Source of the DNA: Caenorhabditis elegans
Lineage: Eukaryota; Nematoda; Chromadorea; Rhabditida; Rhabditidae
DNA: 64,000 nt
Reading direction: 5' to 3'
Assembly (NCBI RefSeq): GCF_000002985.6
Contig: NC_003283.11
Location: forward strand, 8,494,001 to 8,558,000
Shown: positions 45,970-58,719 of the stretch, piece after piece
Numbering within the stretch: the first letter of the stretch is position 1
Layout of the letters: every line of letters begins with the position of its first letter
Translations under genes and position numbers: made by a program
Notes under the pieces: generated by a model
What the model saw: only the letters and a program-made list of their open reading frames with translations
The model's database searches: none
What the model was told of the DNA's origin: nothing

Positions 45970-48900
45970 CTATGCCATGTCGATGCTATCAATGCTCGGG
46001 GATGATGAAGCTTTTGAGGATTTTGACATCTTTTTGTTATTTGGTTCTTGTTGCATCGAAGCTTTACTTTTAGCCCACCATTGGACCTGAAAAATATACA
46101 AATTAACTGTGAGATAATATAATTTAATCGATAGTTTTAAACAAAAAAAAAACAAACCTCTGTTGAACCCCACACATTGAAAATAATAATTGGGAAAATG
46201 GCAATCACTGTTGAAATGTAGAAAACGAGATTCCATTCAGCAGCGGTACGATCTTTAACAATCATCTTTGTGATAATTGGATGAATGATTCCAGAAACTG
46301 CGACAAAGAAGAATGTGAATCCAGTGACAGCTCCAGAATAGGCCGGAGCCACAGAAACAAGAGCCAATTGACATCCAGGAGTGTGAAGGCCGGCTGAAGC
46401 CATACTGAGGCAGAGGAAGAGAACAGCCATCCAGGCATGTTCATTGTCAAGGAATGTGGCAGCTAGAAGGAAGACACCTAATCCAATAGATCCAATAGAG
46501 TTGAGAACTTTGCAAATTGTGTCTTTCTTCCAAGTGGTGTTCTTTTGAAGCCAAGTGTTCAAGTAGGATGATCCTATCTTAGCAAACCAGAGAGAAACTG
46601 TCGGAAGTGCAGAGAGGATACCGTTTTCCGTGGAATGATAGTGATGAACATCATGAAGATATGAAGGTAAGAACATGATCAATGTCATCAATGGGAATTC
46701 GTGGCACACCAAAGAAATGACAGATGCCCAAACAGCTCCAGATTTCAAAATGTTCTTCCACGGAACTTTCCTCTCGGTTCTCTTCTTTCCAACATCTTCA
46801 GATTGATTAGAGATTGTGATGAATTTCAGTTCATTATCCGAGATGCAGCTTTGTTTTGATGGTTTGTCGGCTCCGAGGAAAATGTAAGAAAAGATGAAAA
46901 GAACTCCGATGAACCCAGAAAGATAGAAAATTGATGGCCATCCACCAAAGATTTCAGTTTGAGAACAAAGTGCTCCTGCAGCTGGGATGATGATGAGAGT
47001 ACCTGGAATCATAATTTATTTTTTTATAAAATCATCCAAAAATTATTCAAAAACTAACCAATTTGTCTTCCACCCGTAGCCAAACCCAGAGCATAACTTC
47101 TTTCAGATGTTGGGAACCATCTAGTGATCAACGAGTTCATGGCAGGTTGCAAAAGAGCATCGGCGAAACCAACCAAGAATCGGCTGAAGATTGCCCAATA
47201 GACACTGATTGGTGCCATCCATGGAAGTGTAAAATTGGCCAATGAAGCAATAGCCACACTGACGAGAATCATATATTTTGCATTGAATTTATCAGCCATT
47301 CCTCCAGTGAACAACATAACAAGAAGACCAGCATTAAATGCAGAGAATATGTATCCTTGTTCATCAGAAGACCAATCAAGGAGTGGAGCAGCATTTTCTG
47401 GATATGTTTCATTATCATATGTAGCTGAAGAGTTGACCATGCAGACAATGGCCATTCCCATATTACTGTTCATCAGGTGAACGCTGAAAATGAAACAATT
47501 ATACTATTTTAATCTTCAAAAGTAGAAATGTAGCATACCATCCAAAACAAAAACAAAGCATTATTGATGTCATAAATCTCCATGATGGAAACCAGCGGTA
47601 AGTGAGAGGTCGTTGTTGTGAAGGAATGCCATCACTGATCGGATGTACTGATGACATTGATCTCAGCAACTGATCTGAAATTTCTTGTATTAGTATGACT
47701 GAAATATATTGAAATTGAAATGCTCCGAAATGCTCAGGAAAGTAGTAATGCTCGACGGTCGCTTATCATTTTATACGCCAGTTGTTTGCCAGTCCTCCGG
47801 AGAAGAGTAGAGATGGTAACCGGAAATTGGCATCAGGAGGCGCAGGATGGGTGCTAGGGGAGAAGAAGCGCCCGGATTACTTGGGGTGGGAAAGATTGAA
47901 GCGAAAAGTTCGCATTTTCTCTGATCCTCTGCACTTTACCAGTGATAATCAGTACTGTGTTTGTCGCTCGCGCGGAACGATACGCGGAAAGAGAGGGAGC
48001 AAAGGGGAAGAGCTTGTTAACCTCTGAGGGCGCTGAGGTTAACAAGGATTCGATTTCATCAGAAACAAGTTACTTTCTGTACAAGCATTCTATGATCTTA
48101 GTTGCAGGTGTGCACATGGAAGACACATTTAGAATAGATCTTGAGAATGAGCACAAACTACTGACTGTTTTTCAAGCTAACTAGTAAGTGACTAATAAAA
48201 TCATCAGGTGATGTCTGATTCTATTGACTCACTGAGAATACTGTCAGCGACATTAGTGACTGGAATTGTACATAAACCGAGATACTAGGTTTTCATGTTT
48301 ATTTCGTAAAACTAGGATACTTTCTTACAGTATTAATTGAACTTTTGGACACAGTCTCTTCGCACTTGTCTATAATCTATGGTTTTTTATACTTACTATC
48401 TTGTCTTATCAACCTACATACCTCCTATTCATTTGCCTACTTAACTTTAATCCCAAAAAACCTTAGGATCATGTTCAAGGGTCTTCACACTCGTAAATCT
48501 ACTGAAGAACTGTTCGAAAGCACAAAAGTGTAAGGGGATCGGAGTATGTGAAAGTGTGGTGGCACAGTGATCAGTGAGGGAGCATACCGCGCGGACTCCA
48601 CACGCGTCAAAAAGTTTTTCGCGCATATTTTGCGGAAATGCCAATGCCCAATGCACACAAACTGTTTTTTTTTGACGGCTCAAGACCTGATATCAACTGT
48701 TTCGTTGTGAAAAGTGACAGTTATAGAGTATTGTGTGTAGTGTGAATGAGGAATGACTGGAAAGAAATGGTCAAGTGACTGGAGGCACCAATATAATCTT
48801 GTTTTGCCTGATTGTTGAAAACGAACAACTTGAGAGACATTTCAATGCTAAAGTACTCAAAAAATCAAATATTATATTCATCAATATCGAAAACATCCGT

Positions 48901-49218
48901 AATCTGCAAATCCTTATAACGCGGAGATTCTCGTAATCCAAAAATCGTTAGATATTCAAGATATTCCTAATCGATTATCGCTTCTTGTTTTCGATACTGG
49001 TTGCGCAAGAATTGTGGAATAGCTAGAAAAAATCTCTGACAACGATTAAAAAGAAGTACGGATAAACTCATGATTCCTACAAATACGTCTGTGACTGAGA
49101 TTAATAGATTTTCGAATTTGAAAGTTAGTATCCGGAAATGAATATATTCCTACATACCTGGAGACTTTGCAGCGTCGTCGTAGTTTATTTTCACTGCATT
49201 TTTCATAAGAACAACCAT
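45970..49218 (-). CDS. SLC17-family anion transporter (MFS), 527 aa
   Basis: Minus-strand exons are 49218-49158, 47674-47539, 47483-47059, 47002-46158 and 46086-45970, 527 aa in frame. The distal first exon (MVVLMKNAVKINYDDAAKSP) joins in phase across a 1.5-kb intron; an internal ATG at 47657 is an alternative start. About 12 membrane segments. Marks of the SLC17 (phosphate/sialic acid/vesicular glutamate-type) branch: SSDEQGYIFSAFNAGLLVML, RFLVGFADALLQPAMNSLIT.RWFPTSERSYALGLATGGRQ, and VAPAYSGAVTGFTFFFVA. The usual G-x-x-E motif region reads ADALLQPAMN. Likely a Na+- or H+-coupled organic anion transporter; the substrate cannot be told. N-glycosylation sites (NSSATYDNET) lie in the first loop, and the C-terminus is Ser/Lys-rich. 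Confidence 0.88.
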
Positions 49219-52200
49219 TTTAGTTAGAGAAATACGGTAACTAGATACGAATCTACACTCTCCTGCTCTCCTTTTCATTTCCTTTTATACCGAATTTAAT
49301 TTATCCGTGTTTGGAGTGTCTAATGCCCCGTGTACCATCCATCGTATCAGCTTATCATCATATCACTAGCGTGTAATTCAGCTCAAGAACCCCGTCGCGC
49401 ACGTTTCGCTTACAGTTTTGTGTATGTTTGTTGTATCTCACATACACTCACAACATGTTTGTTCAGTTTATTATCGGAAGCAGGCCACTGGCTCTCCGTA
49501 AAATAAATGGTTTCGATGAGAAAGAAAGTACAGCGATCAGTTTCCTTGCACACATTCGAAAATTAAACTATCATTCTCGTAGTTGGTCTTGAAAGAACTA
49601 TTAAGAGGGTTGTCTCTGCAAATAGATCGCCAGAGAGAGTTACTCTGATAGTTTGGAAATCAAATGAAGATAAAAGTGAAGAAAGAGAAAAGATTAAGTT
49701 TTGCAAACGATACGGTGTTCTTTGTGTTTCTTTGAACCTTGGATCAAGAAGTCACGTAAACTGAAACTTTAGCTGTAAGACTGTAAGACTGTAAGACAGT
49801 AATTTGGTTTTTATCAATTAAATATTCGTCAATATAATCAAACTAGGGATTCAACTCGAAAGCTATGAACTGAGTTATCCGAACCTCTTCGTAAACTGGG
49901 TGCAATTCACCCACAAAATTCTAGCATACAAATTTCAATTCATAGTGTTGCATATTTTAAGTAAGCCGACGGATTCACTGTACCTTTGTGTGACGTGCCA
50001 ATTTTTTTTGCCTTTTTTGGAAAGTGACGTCTCGTCAATACCGTTGCAAAAAAGAGCCGCGGCGCATCACATGATTCCTTTTTTATGCGCCCCCTGTTCG
50101 GAGCAAGCACCAGCAGCTGCTTCTGCCGTATACGGAAATCGGGTTTCGGGAGTGCATCATCATCAACCTCCTCATCTTCTAAAACCATCCTTTTGAATGG
50201 TGTGTGCTCGGCCGCCGCGGCTCCGCACAGTCTCGTATTGTTTTTGTGAGGGAACATCTATTGCGAAACAAAACAAGGTGTGGTATGTGTGGCGAAATGG
50301 ATTGGAATTTGGAAATTGGAACTCATCAGATTTTTGAATTTAAGAGATATGAAAGTTCAAAGTCGATTTGAATTGTTGCACTAAAAGTTCTTACCCACTT
50401 TTCTTTTTTATCTATGTATACTCATCACATTGCATTTCGTTTAGAAAAACCGATTTTGTCGACTGGACCCCATTTTAAACTAAAGATGCAACGAAATGAG
50501 TCCATTTAACGAGGTACCTATAGTGTCGTCGTTTCGGAATGGAGCACCTTGGCTTCAGCCAATTGTTCGTTTCTGATGAAAATTACACAGAAAACGATGA
50601 AAGACTATTCCGTATATCTATTCGAACCCGAAAAATCAAGCACAAAAAAGATGGGGGTGGCTGATGTTTGCTAGAACAAGAAGCCGAACAAATATTTTCT
50701 GTTGTTTCACTTGTTTTGCACAACTGATGATAAATTGAAAAATAAAGAGAAACAAGTACCGAAAATTTACCTGAAATCTCACTTTTTCTACAAAAACATT
50801 GTGCAAATATATAACAAGTACTTTCGTAGGACGAACAAAGAAAAATAGCTGCAAAAAAAAGCAAAACTGTTACAAAGACGCAAGGGACTTTCGATTACGA
50901 TCCGAGATTTATTCACCGAAAGTGAATATAAAAAATATAAAAAAAGATCTAATCAAAATCCAAATCATGAGCAAAGGAAAAACGGTTTATGAGCTATCGG
51001 TCAGCTAAATGGTGATGATAGGTGCGAAATGCGTTCAAGTGAGGGTCAGTCTGAGCTGAGCCACAAACAAATACGATTTCCCGATTAGTTTTCCATGTAT
51101 GAGATCTTCGGATTATCATTCCTCTGCTCCAAGGAGTATTTTTCAAGCAATCAGGATCATTTTCCTGATTACGATCTTCCAAGTGTGCAGACACATCAGT
51201 AGCACAACTAACTGTGACTACTGACTCCTTTTAACTTGTCAGAAAGTTTGATTTTGTCCGGTTTTCCGGTGAATCTGCACACACGTATCGCGTGAGGCTT
51301 TGCGCGGCGCCCCGATGATCTCATTAAACATTCACGAGAGACAGAGAGAGGAGCCAAAAAGTCAAGTGCAAACAGACTAACCTGTATCTTTATGCATCAT
51401 CGTCTAGAGGTGTGTGCAGCAACCGCACTGAAGTAGCAGCTGGAATTGATGTAGAAAGGTTGCAAGTAGCGAAAAGTCTAAAAGAGGAGAATGTTGGGGA
51501 TAGTAACTGAGACGGACGGGAGCCCAAATGTCTCGGACACACGCAAGAGTACGCAAGCTGGTATATGACGACGCCCGCTGGCAACAACCCCCAAAAAACG
51601 AGAGGGAGGAAGAAGCTTCTTTTCATTCTCTTTTGCTCCCTTTTTCAAAGCAAGAAAACAGGCTGCGTCTCCGACGTTCCTCAGATCTATCATCTTACAT
51701 TCCCGGGAAGAATCATTCTGTCTCATATCTTTTCCGCCTCCGATTGCACACGCCGAGAGAGCTTCCGTAAGAGGTCGGCGGGCGGAGTCGCGTCTAAGCG
51801 TGCTCTGCCATCACCGAAGCCTCGCACCCTCGGGGCGGGAGGGGAGAGTCTATGGGATCCTGTGCGCGCGTTGCTCCTGTGCTCCTGTTCCATGACCTTC
51901 ATCAATTGGGTCATTATCTAGGGGGCTCTAGTTGCCTGCGTCTGGAAGCTCATCAAACCTCTCAGTTATCACCACCGGCCAACTAGTCCTTCTCCGGGGG
52001 CCGGTGGGAAAGAGAGACACAGACTCCACCTTTCCGCGCGCACTCTTATAAGCCTATCTGGCTCCGCACCGCCGACCGTCAGTGCACTTCATTTTCTCAT
52101 CAAGCTCTCTTACAAAGCGTGTGACTCTTTAATCCACGTGTACCTCTCTGATAACTTTCACCGTTCTCATTAATTTCAGACAAACTCTCTCGACTCATCT

Positions 52201-52287
52201 TTTCTCGGATTTCATTCCGAGAGCTCTCAATTGTCTTCTCTCAAACTTTTCCTCCATATATATATCCTCCTATATCCTCCTATTGTC
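49219..52287. promoter_or_regulatory. 3-kb divergent region between SLC17 and asparagine synthetase
   Basis: Both promoters should lie here. The last 500 bp before the synthetase gene are rich in G+C with CG dinucleotides, a palindrome at 51972-52007, a TATA-like CTTATAAG (near 52045) and a pyrimidine-rich leader. Open frame 49940-50257 on the minus strand (105 aa, ATG start) has no recognisable domain. I do not accept it as a gene. Confidence 0.4.
51972..52007. repeat. Perfect 9-bp palindrome in the asparagine synthetase upstream region
   Basis: CCACCGGCC (51972-51980) and GGCCGGTGG (51999-52007) are exact reverse complements around an 18-bp loop, about 280 bp upstream of the synthetase start codon. 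Confidence 0.8.
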
Positions 52288-54518
52288 ATGTGCGGCATTT
52301 GGGCCATAATAGGCGAACAAGTCACCCCACAACAGCAGGATGCATTTATGAAGATTGTAGGACGTGGTCCAGATCTTACAGTTTTGGAAGAAGTTCAACC
52401 GAACGTTCACCTCGGTTTCCATCGTCTTGCAATTGTTATGGTACATCCCACTAAATTTTGAGTACAATGTTTTACTTTAATTTTTTATAGCCCGGAGATA
52501 CTCCAAGCGCTCAACCAATTGTCGGCGGCGGTTTGTCTGTCGTCTGCAACGGAGAAATCTACAACCATCAGTCTCTCAAGGTAATCAACTTTTGATCTGA
52601 TTTCTGAGTGAACTTTCTTTACTGATCTTGTTTTTTTTGCAGATTGACTGCCCGTTCACATTGAAAAATGGTGGAAGTGATTGTGCCGCGATCATTACGT
52701 CATTTATCAAGCACAGTACGCTTTATATTCTGAAAACCCTTAGAATATTTGATTTTCAGATAAAGATCTTAAAGAGGCTTGTGCTTCATTGGATGGAGTA
52801 TTTGCTTTCATTATGGCAGATGATAAGAACGTCTACATCGGAAGAGACCCGATTGGAGTCAGACCACTTTTCTATGGATACAACTCAAATGGTGGGCAAT
52901 CTAGACTTCTTAGTGACTTGGTCTCGCCACAAAAATCAAACAAAAAAAATCAAACAAAGGAGAGCAGACAGAAAAAAAGAGAATCTGCTTTTCTTTCTAA
53001 ATAATTCCAGTCAACACTCTCTATTCCAAACAAAGATTACGTCATTTTCAGGTTCACTTCTCATTGGCTCAGAAGTCAAGTGTATTGAAGAATTGTGCGA
53101 GAGAGTTGAATATTTTCCACCGGGATGCTGTGCCACTATCAGCTTGTTTGCACCAACTCGACCAGTTCAACCACAACAATATTACAGTGTCCCAACAATT
53201 GCTGACCGATTTTTAAGCATTGATTGCACCAAGACATTAGTCCGTGATGTTCTTGTAAAATCTGTTGAGAAACGACTTATGGGAAACAGAAATTTTGGAT
53301 TCATGTTGTCAGGTGGACTTGATTCTTCATTGATTGCTTCAATTGCCACACGTTTTTTAAAACAAAAACCAATTGCTTTTTCTGTTGGATTCGAAGATTC
53401 ACCAGATCTTGAGAACGCGAAAAAGGTCGCAGACTATCTGAAAATTCCACATGAAGTTCTCGTGATCACCCCACAGCAATGTATTGATATTATTCCAGGT
53501 AACTCATTATTGACTTAACTTCAAATATTTACTTTTTTTATTGTAGAAGTAGTATTCGCTCTGGAAACATTTGACCCGCTGATCATCCGATGTGGAATTG
53601 CCCACTACTTGCTTTGTCAACACATTTCAAAAAGTTCTGATGTGAAAGTTCTGTTATCTGGAGAGGGAGCTGATGAACTTTTTGGAAGTTATGCTTATAT
53701 GCAAAGAGCTCCAAATGCACTCCATCTTCATAAAGAAATCCTCCGTAGAATGCATCATCTCCACCAATATGACGTCCTTCGTTGTGATCGATCCACTTCT
53801 TGTCACGGACTCGAAATCCGAGTTCCATTCCTTGACAAACGATTCATCGATCTTGTGAGCCGTCTTCCACCATCATATAAGCTTATGCCTATGAAATTAG
53901 AAAAACATGTTTTGAGAAGTGCTTTTGAAGGATGGCTTCCGGATGAAGTTCTGTGGAGAAGCAAAGAAGGTTTCGCCGAGGCTCTCGGTAAAACTGATTT
54001 GGGAGATATTCTCGCTGAACATTGTGATAAGCTGATTTCAAAGAGTTTGTATGAGCGTCGTGCTGAAAGATTCCCGGACAGGACACCAGAAACAACAGAA
54101 GAATATTGGTATCGCCAAATTTTTGAGGACACCTTCGTCTATGATAAGATGGGACATTTGGTGCACACTAAAGTTTATAGGTTGGTTTTGAGATTGCTTT
54201 GCTTTTTTTCCTTAGATTGATGAAAACAAATATATGTGTGTGTCTTGCTTTTTTTAAACATTATTGCTTACCGGTTTGGTAAGATCAAAAAACAAAATTA
54301 TATTTAGAAATCTCTTTTCATAAAAATACATCAGTTTAGTGATTGTTTTTTCAAGTTAAACTTTACATAATAATTACACGACAACTTTCAGAACGGCTGC
54401 CTGGCACCGACCTGACGAGAAGGAGAATATGCACCTAGAAACCGAGACATTGGATGTAAAAACCGATGATCTTCTCCGACTACGACGCCGATCAACTGGA
54501 TCACTTGGTGTTGCCTAA
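52288..54518 (+). CDS. nrs-2: Asparagine synthetase (glutamine-hydrolysing)
   Basis: Exons are 52288-52440, 52491-52580, 52643-52715, 52760-52891, 53052-53498, 53547-54180 and 54392-54518, 551 aa. The start gives Met-Cys-Gly-Ile-Trp: Cys2 is the glutaminase nucleophile exposed after Met removal. N-terminal class II glutamine amidotransferase domain: GRGPD, LGFHRLAIV, CNGEIYNHQSL, LDGVFAFIM. C-terminal ATP-pyrophosphatase domain: P-loop FMLSGGLDSSL, LLSGEGADELFGSY, LEIRVPFLDKRF, WRSKEGFAEA. It makes Asn and Glu from Asp, Gln and ATP in the cytosol. The C-terminal tail has a basic, Ser-rich end (RLRRRSTGS). The symbol is from memory of cosmid F25G6 and may have been renamed; the enzyme identity is secure. 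Confidence 0.93.
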
Positions 54519-56058
54519 TCAATTTCCATTCACTTATAATTTCATTTAGAATATTCTCATTTTTGTGTCTGTATTTTTACCCAGTTTTGCGCCTTTCAAT
54601 CCCCGTTTTCTTCCCATTTTCTTCCCATCCACCCATTCCGATCGTTCGAATGTATTGGTGTTGCCTTGTCCCATTTCTGTCCCGGTTAGCATTTCATTTC
54701 AATTTCTCGTCTCGCCCGAAATTAGTACGTCGTCTAGGTTATAACTGTGTTTCAATGTTTTTTCTTTTCATTTTATTTAATAACTTTATTTTCATGGACA
54801 TGACATGTCATTCCATGATTTAATTTGCTATTTTCCAATGTTTCATACAAAAAACTGTTGTACATAAACAAGTTTTCATTTTACAGTTTTAAAATTTATG
54901 GTCAGTTTGAAAAATTTGATGATTCTCCCACTCAATTTCATTCAAACCCGGATTCTTTCCCTTTTCCGTCCGTTTTCCGGTTTCGTGGATTCTTAAGAAA
55001 GACCTGCTGATGCAAAACGAAAAAAAAACCGTCGGTATCAGCAAACAAATCACCTTTTTTCCTTCCCTTCTCTGTTTCCTGCGCGAACCCATCATTCCGA
55101 TATATCGGAAATTGATAGGAGCTTTATCAGGGAGAGAATAAGAGCATCATTCTCTGCGTCTCCAATCTCTAGACCATAAAAGTTGATTTTGACGTATCAA
55201 AATCATTGCGGTCTCGTCCGATGGAATTTTCTATCGAAATTAGAAAAAAAAAAGAAAAGACGAAAAAGAAATAAACGGTTTGGCTTTTAGAAGTCTGTGA
55301 TGAAATCGAGAGTGAACTCGACGAGACAAAGTGGCGACGGAGGTGGACGGCTCGATGAAAGGTTAGTTTTGTGTTTCCTACGTGATGACTAACTGGGAGA
55401 TAAGTGGATCTGAGTAATGAAGTGGGCGACGAATATTTTCTGACTACATGTGGCTGCAGCGCAACCTTGTACCTGGAGCAATGAACACCTTGTGAAATAT
55501 AACTTTGGGAGAGGATCTCTAATTAAAAAGTTGAAAATATAGAAATGGTATGCATTCTAACAACAGTGGGTAACTTACCAGAATGTTCTAATAGTTCTAA
55601 AAGTTTACAAAATGCTATTTGGAACCCTCCGTGTTTATCGAAAATTTGGAAACTTTTGGTAAGTTTTTCACCAACCGGGGACTTTTTCTGTAAAAATAGA
55701 ACAACGTAGCAACGTTCAATATGACAATTTGTTAAAATGTTTAAGAATGTTTGACATTTTCCTACAAAGGAAAGTGGAACTATATTTCCTCACAAAAGTC
55801 TCGCTACTAAAACAGTTCATACCTTTCCATGATCCTTTCAGACTCCACAATGTTTAAAATTCTTTTTACAACATAAGAATACAATTTTGAGAAAAACAAC
55901 AAAGAATTAAATAGAATTTAGCAATTGTGCGATTTGCAAAAACACTTGAAAACGCGTTCTTTTAAGTGACGAATGACAAATTCACATGTACTCTAGTTGC
56001 AGGTAAATTCATTTTAAACAAGTATTCTTAAAAATTTTCTCGAAATTATTCAACAGCA
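54519..56058. other. Intergenic region with an isolated exon-like segment
   Basis: About 1.5 kb. A segment at 55300-55361 begins with ATG 12 bp after an acceptor-like CTTTTAG, stays open for about 20 codons (MKSRVNSTRQSGDGGGRLDE) and ends in a GT donor. I found no partner exon downstream in phase, so it is only a possible first exon of an unknown transcript. The rest is AT-rich without features. Confidence 0.3.
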
Positions 56059-57165
56059 ATGTATTTTTCTTTAAATCTCGACGAAAACTTGTTAATTATG
56101 ATTATAGTAATCGCTTATACTCTTCAGTTTTTGTACCATTTGATCAAAATTTCTCTAAATATATTTGGTGTTTACATATTTTATACACCGATTGATTTGA
56201 AAAGAACAGCAGGAGCATCATGGGCAGGTGAGACACACTTAACAACACAATTTTCAATTTTCTAATCGTATACAATTAATTTTTTCAGTTGTAACTGGAG
56301 CCACTGATGGAATCGGAAGATCATACGCGTTGGATCTGGCTAGACGAGGTTTCAATATATTCCTAATATCTCGAACCAAATCGAAACTTGTGAAAACAAA
56401 GAAACAGATTTTGAATAAATATTCTGATATCGAAGTTCGTTACGCCATCTGTGATTTTACAAGGGTATCTTACGAAGATTACAAGAGGTTATTACATAGT
56501 CTCAACGAAGTTGACATTGGAATTTTGATAAACAATGTGGGAATGTGTTTTGACAATCCAGAAGTTTTACACAGAGTGGAAGGTGGAATTGATACTCTCA
56601 CTAATGTTATCAATGTTAATATTTTGCCGGTAACTTTAGTGAGTTGGAATTTCAAATCAAATCAAGCCAGTTTACATTTTTTAGTTGACAGCTGGAATTC
56701 TTCCGCAAATGATGGCTAGAAAATCTGGAATAATTGTCAATATAGGGTCTGCTGCTGGATCAATTCATATGGCTAAATGGTCGGTTTATTCAGCAACCAA
56801 AGTAAGTGTGTTCTGTTCTTGTAACTTTTAACATAGAAACAATTCAGAAATACATTGAGTGGTTCACTTCAATTCTTCAAAAAGAATATGAAAATGAAGG
56901 AATTATATGCCAGACTATAACACCGTTACTTGTTTCAACAAACATGATAAAAAACCCACTTTCATCAATTTTCTGCCCGAATAGTGATTCATTTGCAAAG
57001 TCATCACTGAATACAATTGGCAATTCATCTAGCACAACAGGATATATCACTCATCAGATTCAATTTGAACTCATTAAATTTGTACCGGAAATTATTATAG
57101 ATTTATTTGTCAAGAACTTGAATAATCAACTGCTAGATTATCAACTTGATAAGAAACGCGTTTGA
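56059..57165 (+). CDS. Short-chain dehydrogenase/reductase, steroid-dehydrogenase-like
   Basis: Exons 56059-56227, 56289-56638, 56685-56801 and 56848-57165 give 317 aa. An N-terminal hydrophobic segment (about 10-45) suggests a membrane anchor in the endoplasmic reticulum. Classical SDR motifs: nucleotide-binding TGATDGIG, ILINNVG, and the catalytic Ser plus Y-x-x-x-K (NIGSAAGSIHM then VYSATKKY). The order and length match the HSD17B12/LET-767/STDH group of worm enzymes that act on steroids or long-chain 3-ketoacyl-CoA. The C-terminus is shorter and Ser/Asn-rich, without a clear KKxx retention signal (it ends KKRV). Lies between asparagine synthetase and acr-15 on the same strand; no operon spacing. 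Confidence 0.88.
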
Positions 57166-58297
57166 TTGTATTGGAAATTTGTGAAGCTTTCGAGATATAA
57201 AAAGTTTAGTTTTGAACATTTTCAACTGGAATCGAACTCGTTTTTTCCATGAATGCAAAAATAGACTAGTGAAGTTGTTTTTGTTGATGGTATTGGAATG
57301 TGTTTTTCATTTATTTTATCTTTCGACTTTTTTACAATCGTTCTCTAGGTTTTTGAGAGAAATTAAACTAACTTAAATTTTCAGTGAAAATTCGTTTTAC
57401 ATTCAAACTCCCGAGATGTAGAAATGTACATACGCTTGAAATTTGTGGAAAATAAGTTTTGAAAGATTTGAGTAATTTTGAACAATTATCAGCTGGTGCC
57501 ATCTACACCTTTAAAAAATGTGACGATCCCTAGTTCTTATAAACCCCAAATCTCGGGTACACCTGTTTGTTGTCTCAAATTCCCCAGAGTGACGTGATTA
57601 CAAACCCATTAGCAGTGAAGAAGAAGCTTACATTGAAAAGTACTTAAAGAGAAGCGAAGACAAGCTCATTCTCTTCGTTGTGCACATGGATCCCCCTTGA
57701 GATTTCCAAATCGGTTTGTTGTCCCCTCTTTCTCTCCCCTTCCAAACTTTCCTGAAAAAAAAATGTTTTAGTTGTTTTTGTCTCTTTTTCTCTTCTATAC
57801 TTTTCAGATAGAGTTTTCCAATTCAAAGTCAATTAATCGTAGGAACCGTGAACTCTATCGTCTCACACCAAAAATGATTCTAAATTTCAAATTTCACACA
57901 ATGAGGGAGAGCACATTGTGGTTTATGAGCCGAGAAAGAAAAAGAAATTCAAAAAAAAAGAAAAAGGGAGGAAATGGTGTGTTAGAGAGGTGGAAAAAAG
58001 AAATGACAGCGTAATTTGATCAGGCCTCCGGAAGAAAAGATTCCGATTTAGAATCCTCGTTACGTTGAACTTTCTTCCTAGGTTTTTGCTTTTGTTCCGA
58101 ATATTTTCCATTTTGAAAATACGTCTTTGTTTATAATTCATTTTTAAAAAAATCAATAAATTTTCAACTCACGTTGTAAATAGCCGGCTCAATTCAACCC
58201 ATTTTCACATGTTCATGTGCATGAAAGTACAATGATTTTCCTACGATCTCTGCGAAACCGTGCCTCAGTTTAATTTTAAAGGATTAAAAGGATTAAA
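57166..58297. other. Intergenic region upstream of the structured segment
   Basis: About 1.1 kb, mostly AT-rich. It has a pyrimidine/purine-rich mid-section (57720-57980) and no exon that I can support on either strand. Confidence 0.5.
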
Positions 58298-58393
58298 GGA
58301 CGATCCGTTCTTCAAGTGCTATGCACTGCGGATCTGGGATTCAGGTACACTGCCTGGTGGTGATCCCTCTGGGCTGTAATTTAAGCCACGTCC
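58298..58393 (+). ncRNA. Possible structured RNA (cloverleaf-like), strand uncertain
   Basis: A G+C-rich island in AT-rich DNA folds on paper into a closed multibranch structure. An outer stem GGACG/CGTCC (58298-58302 with 58389-58393) encloses three hairpins: GATCCG/CGGATC with an inner AGTGC/GCACT (58302-58334), GGGAT/ATCCC with CAGG/CCTG (58336-58367), and GGCT/AGCC (58372-58387). There is no tRNA A/B box and no open reading frame. I do not recognise a known snRNA, snoRNA, RNase P or SRP sequence. The fold is by eye. Confidence 0.35.
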
Positions 58394-58719
58394 TAGCCGG
58401 GGACTGTGGCCGTATTTCCAAAACATTTTCCATGCATTTCCATATATATATACATGATTAAATCACAGCGTGCATTTCGAACATGGTTAAAAAGTTATAG
58501 ATCTTAGCAAACTAATTGAAATACGAATTTTAACGTTCCCAGCTATTTTTCATAAATGTTCTCATATCCACTTTACCCCATCGCAACAGTTGTCTTCGTT
58601 ATCTTTTCCTCCCACTTTTCCTCGTTTTCCCATCACTCCGTTCCGTCATTATCTCTGCGCTTCAAGCTCTCTCGATCTCTCATTAAATTTCCAGCGAAAC
58701 TCTCTCCGATGGCCCTGTG

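Noticed and set aside
49940-50257. 105-aa minus-strand ORF upstream of the SLC17 gene
   Set aside because: It has an ATG and acceptor-like upstream bases, but no domain, no supporting splice structure and no codon pattern I can defend. It lies in a CG-rich promoter-like segment.
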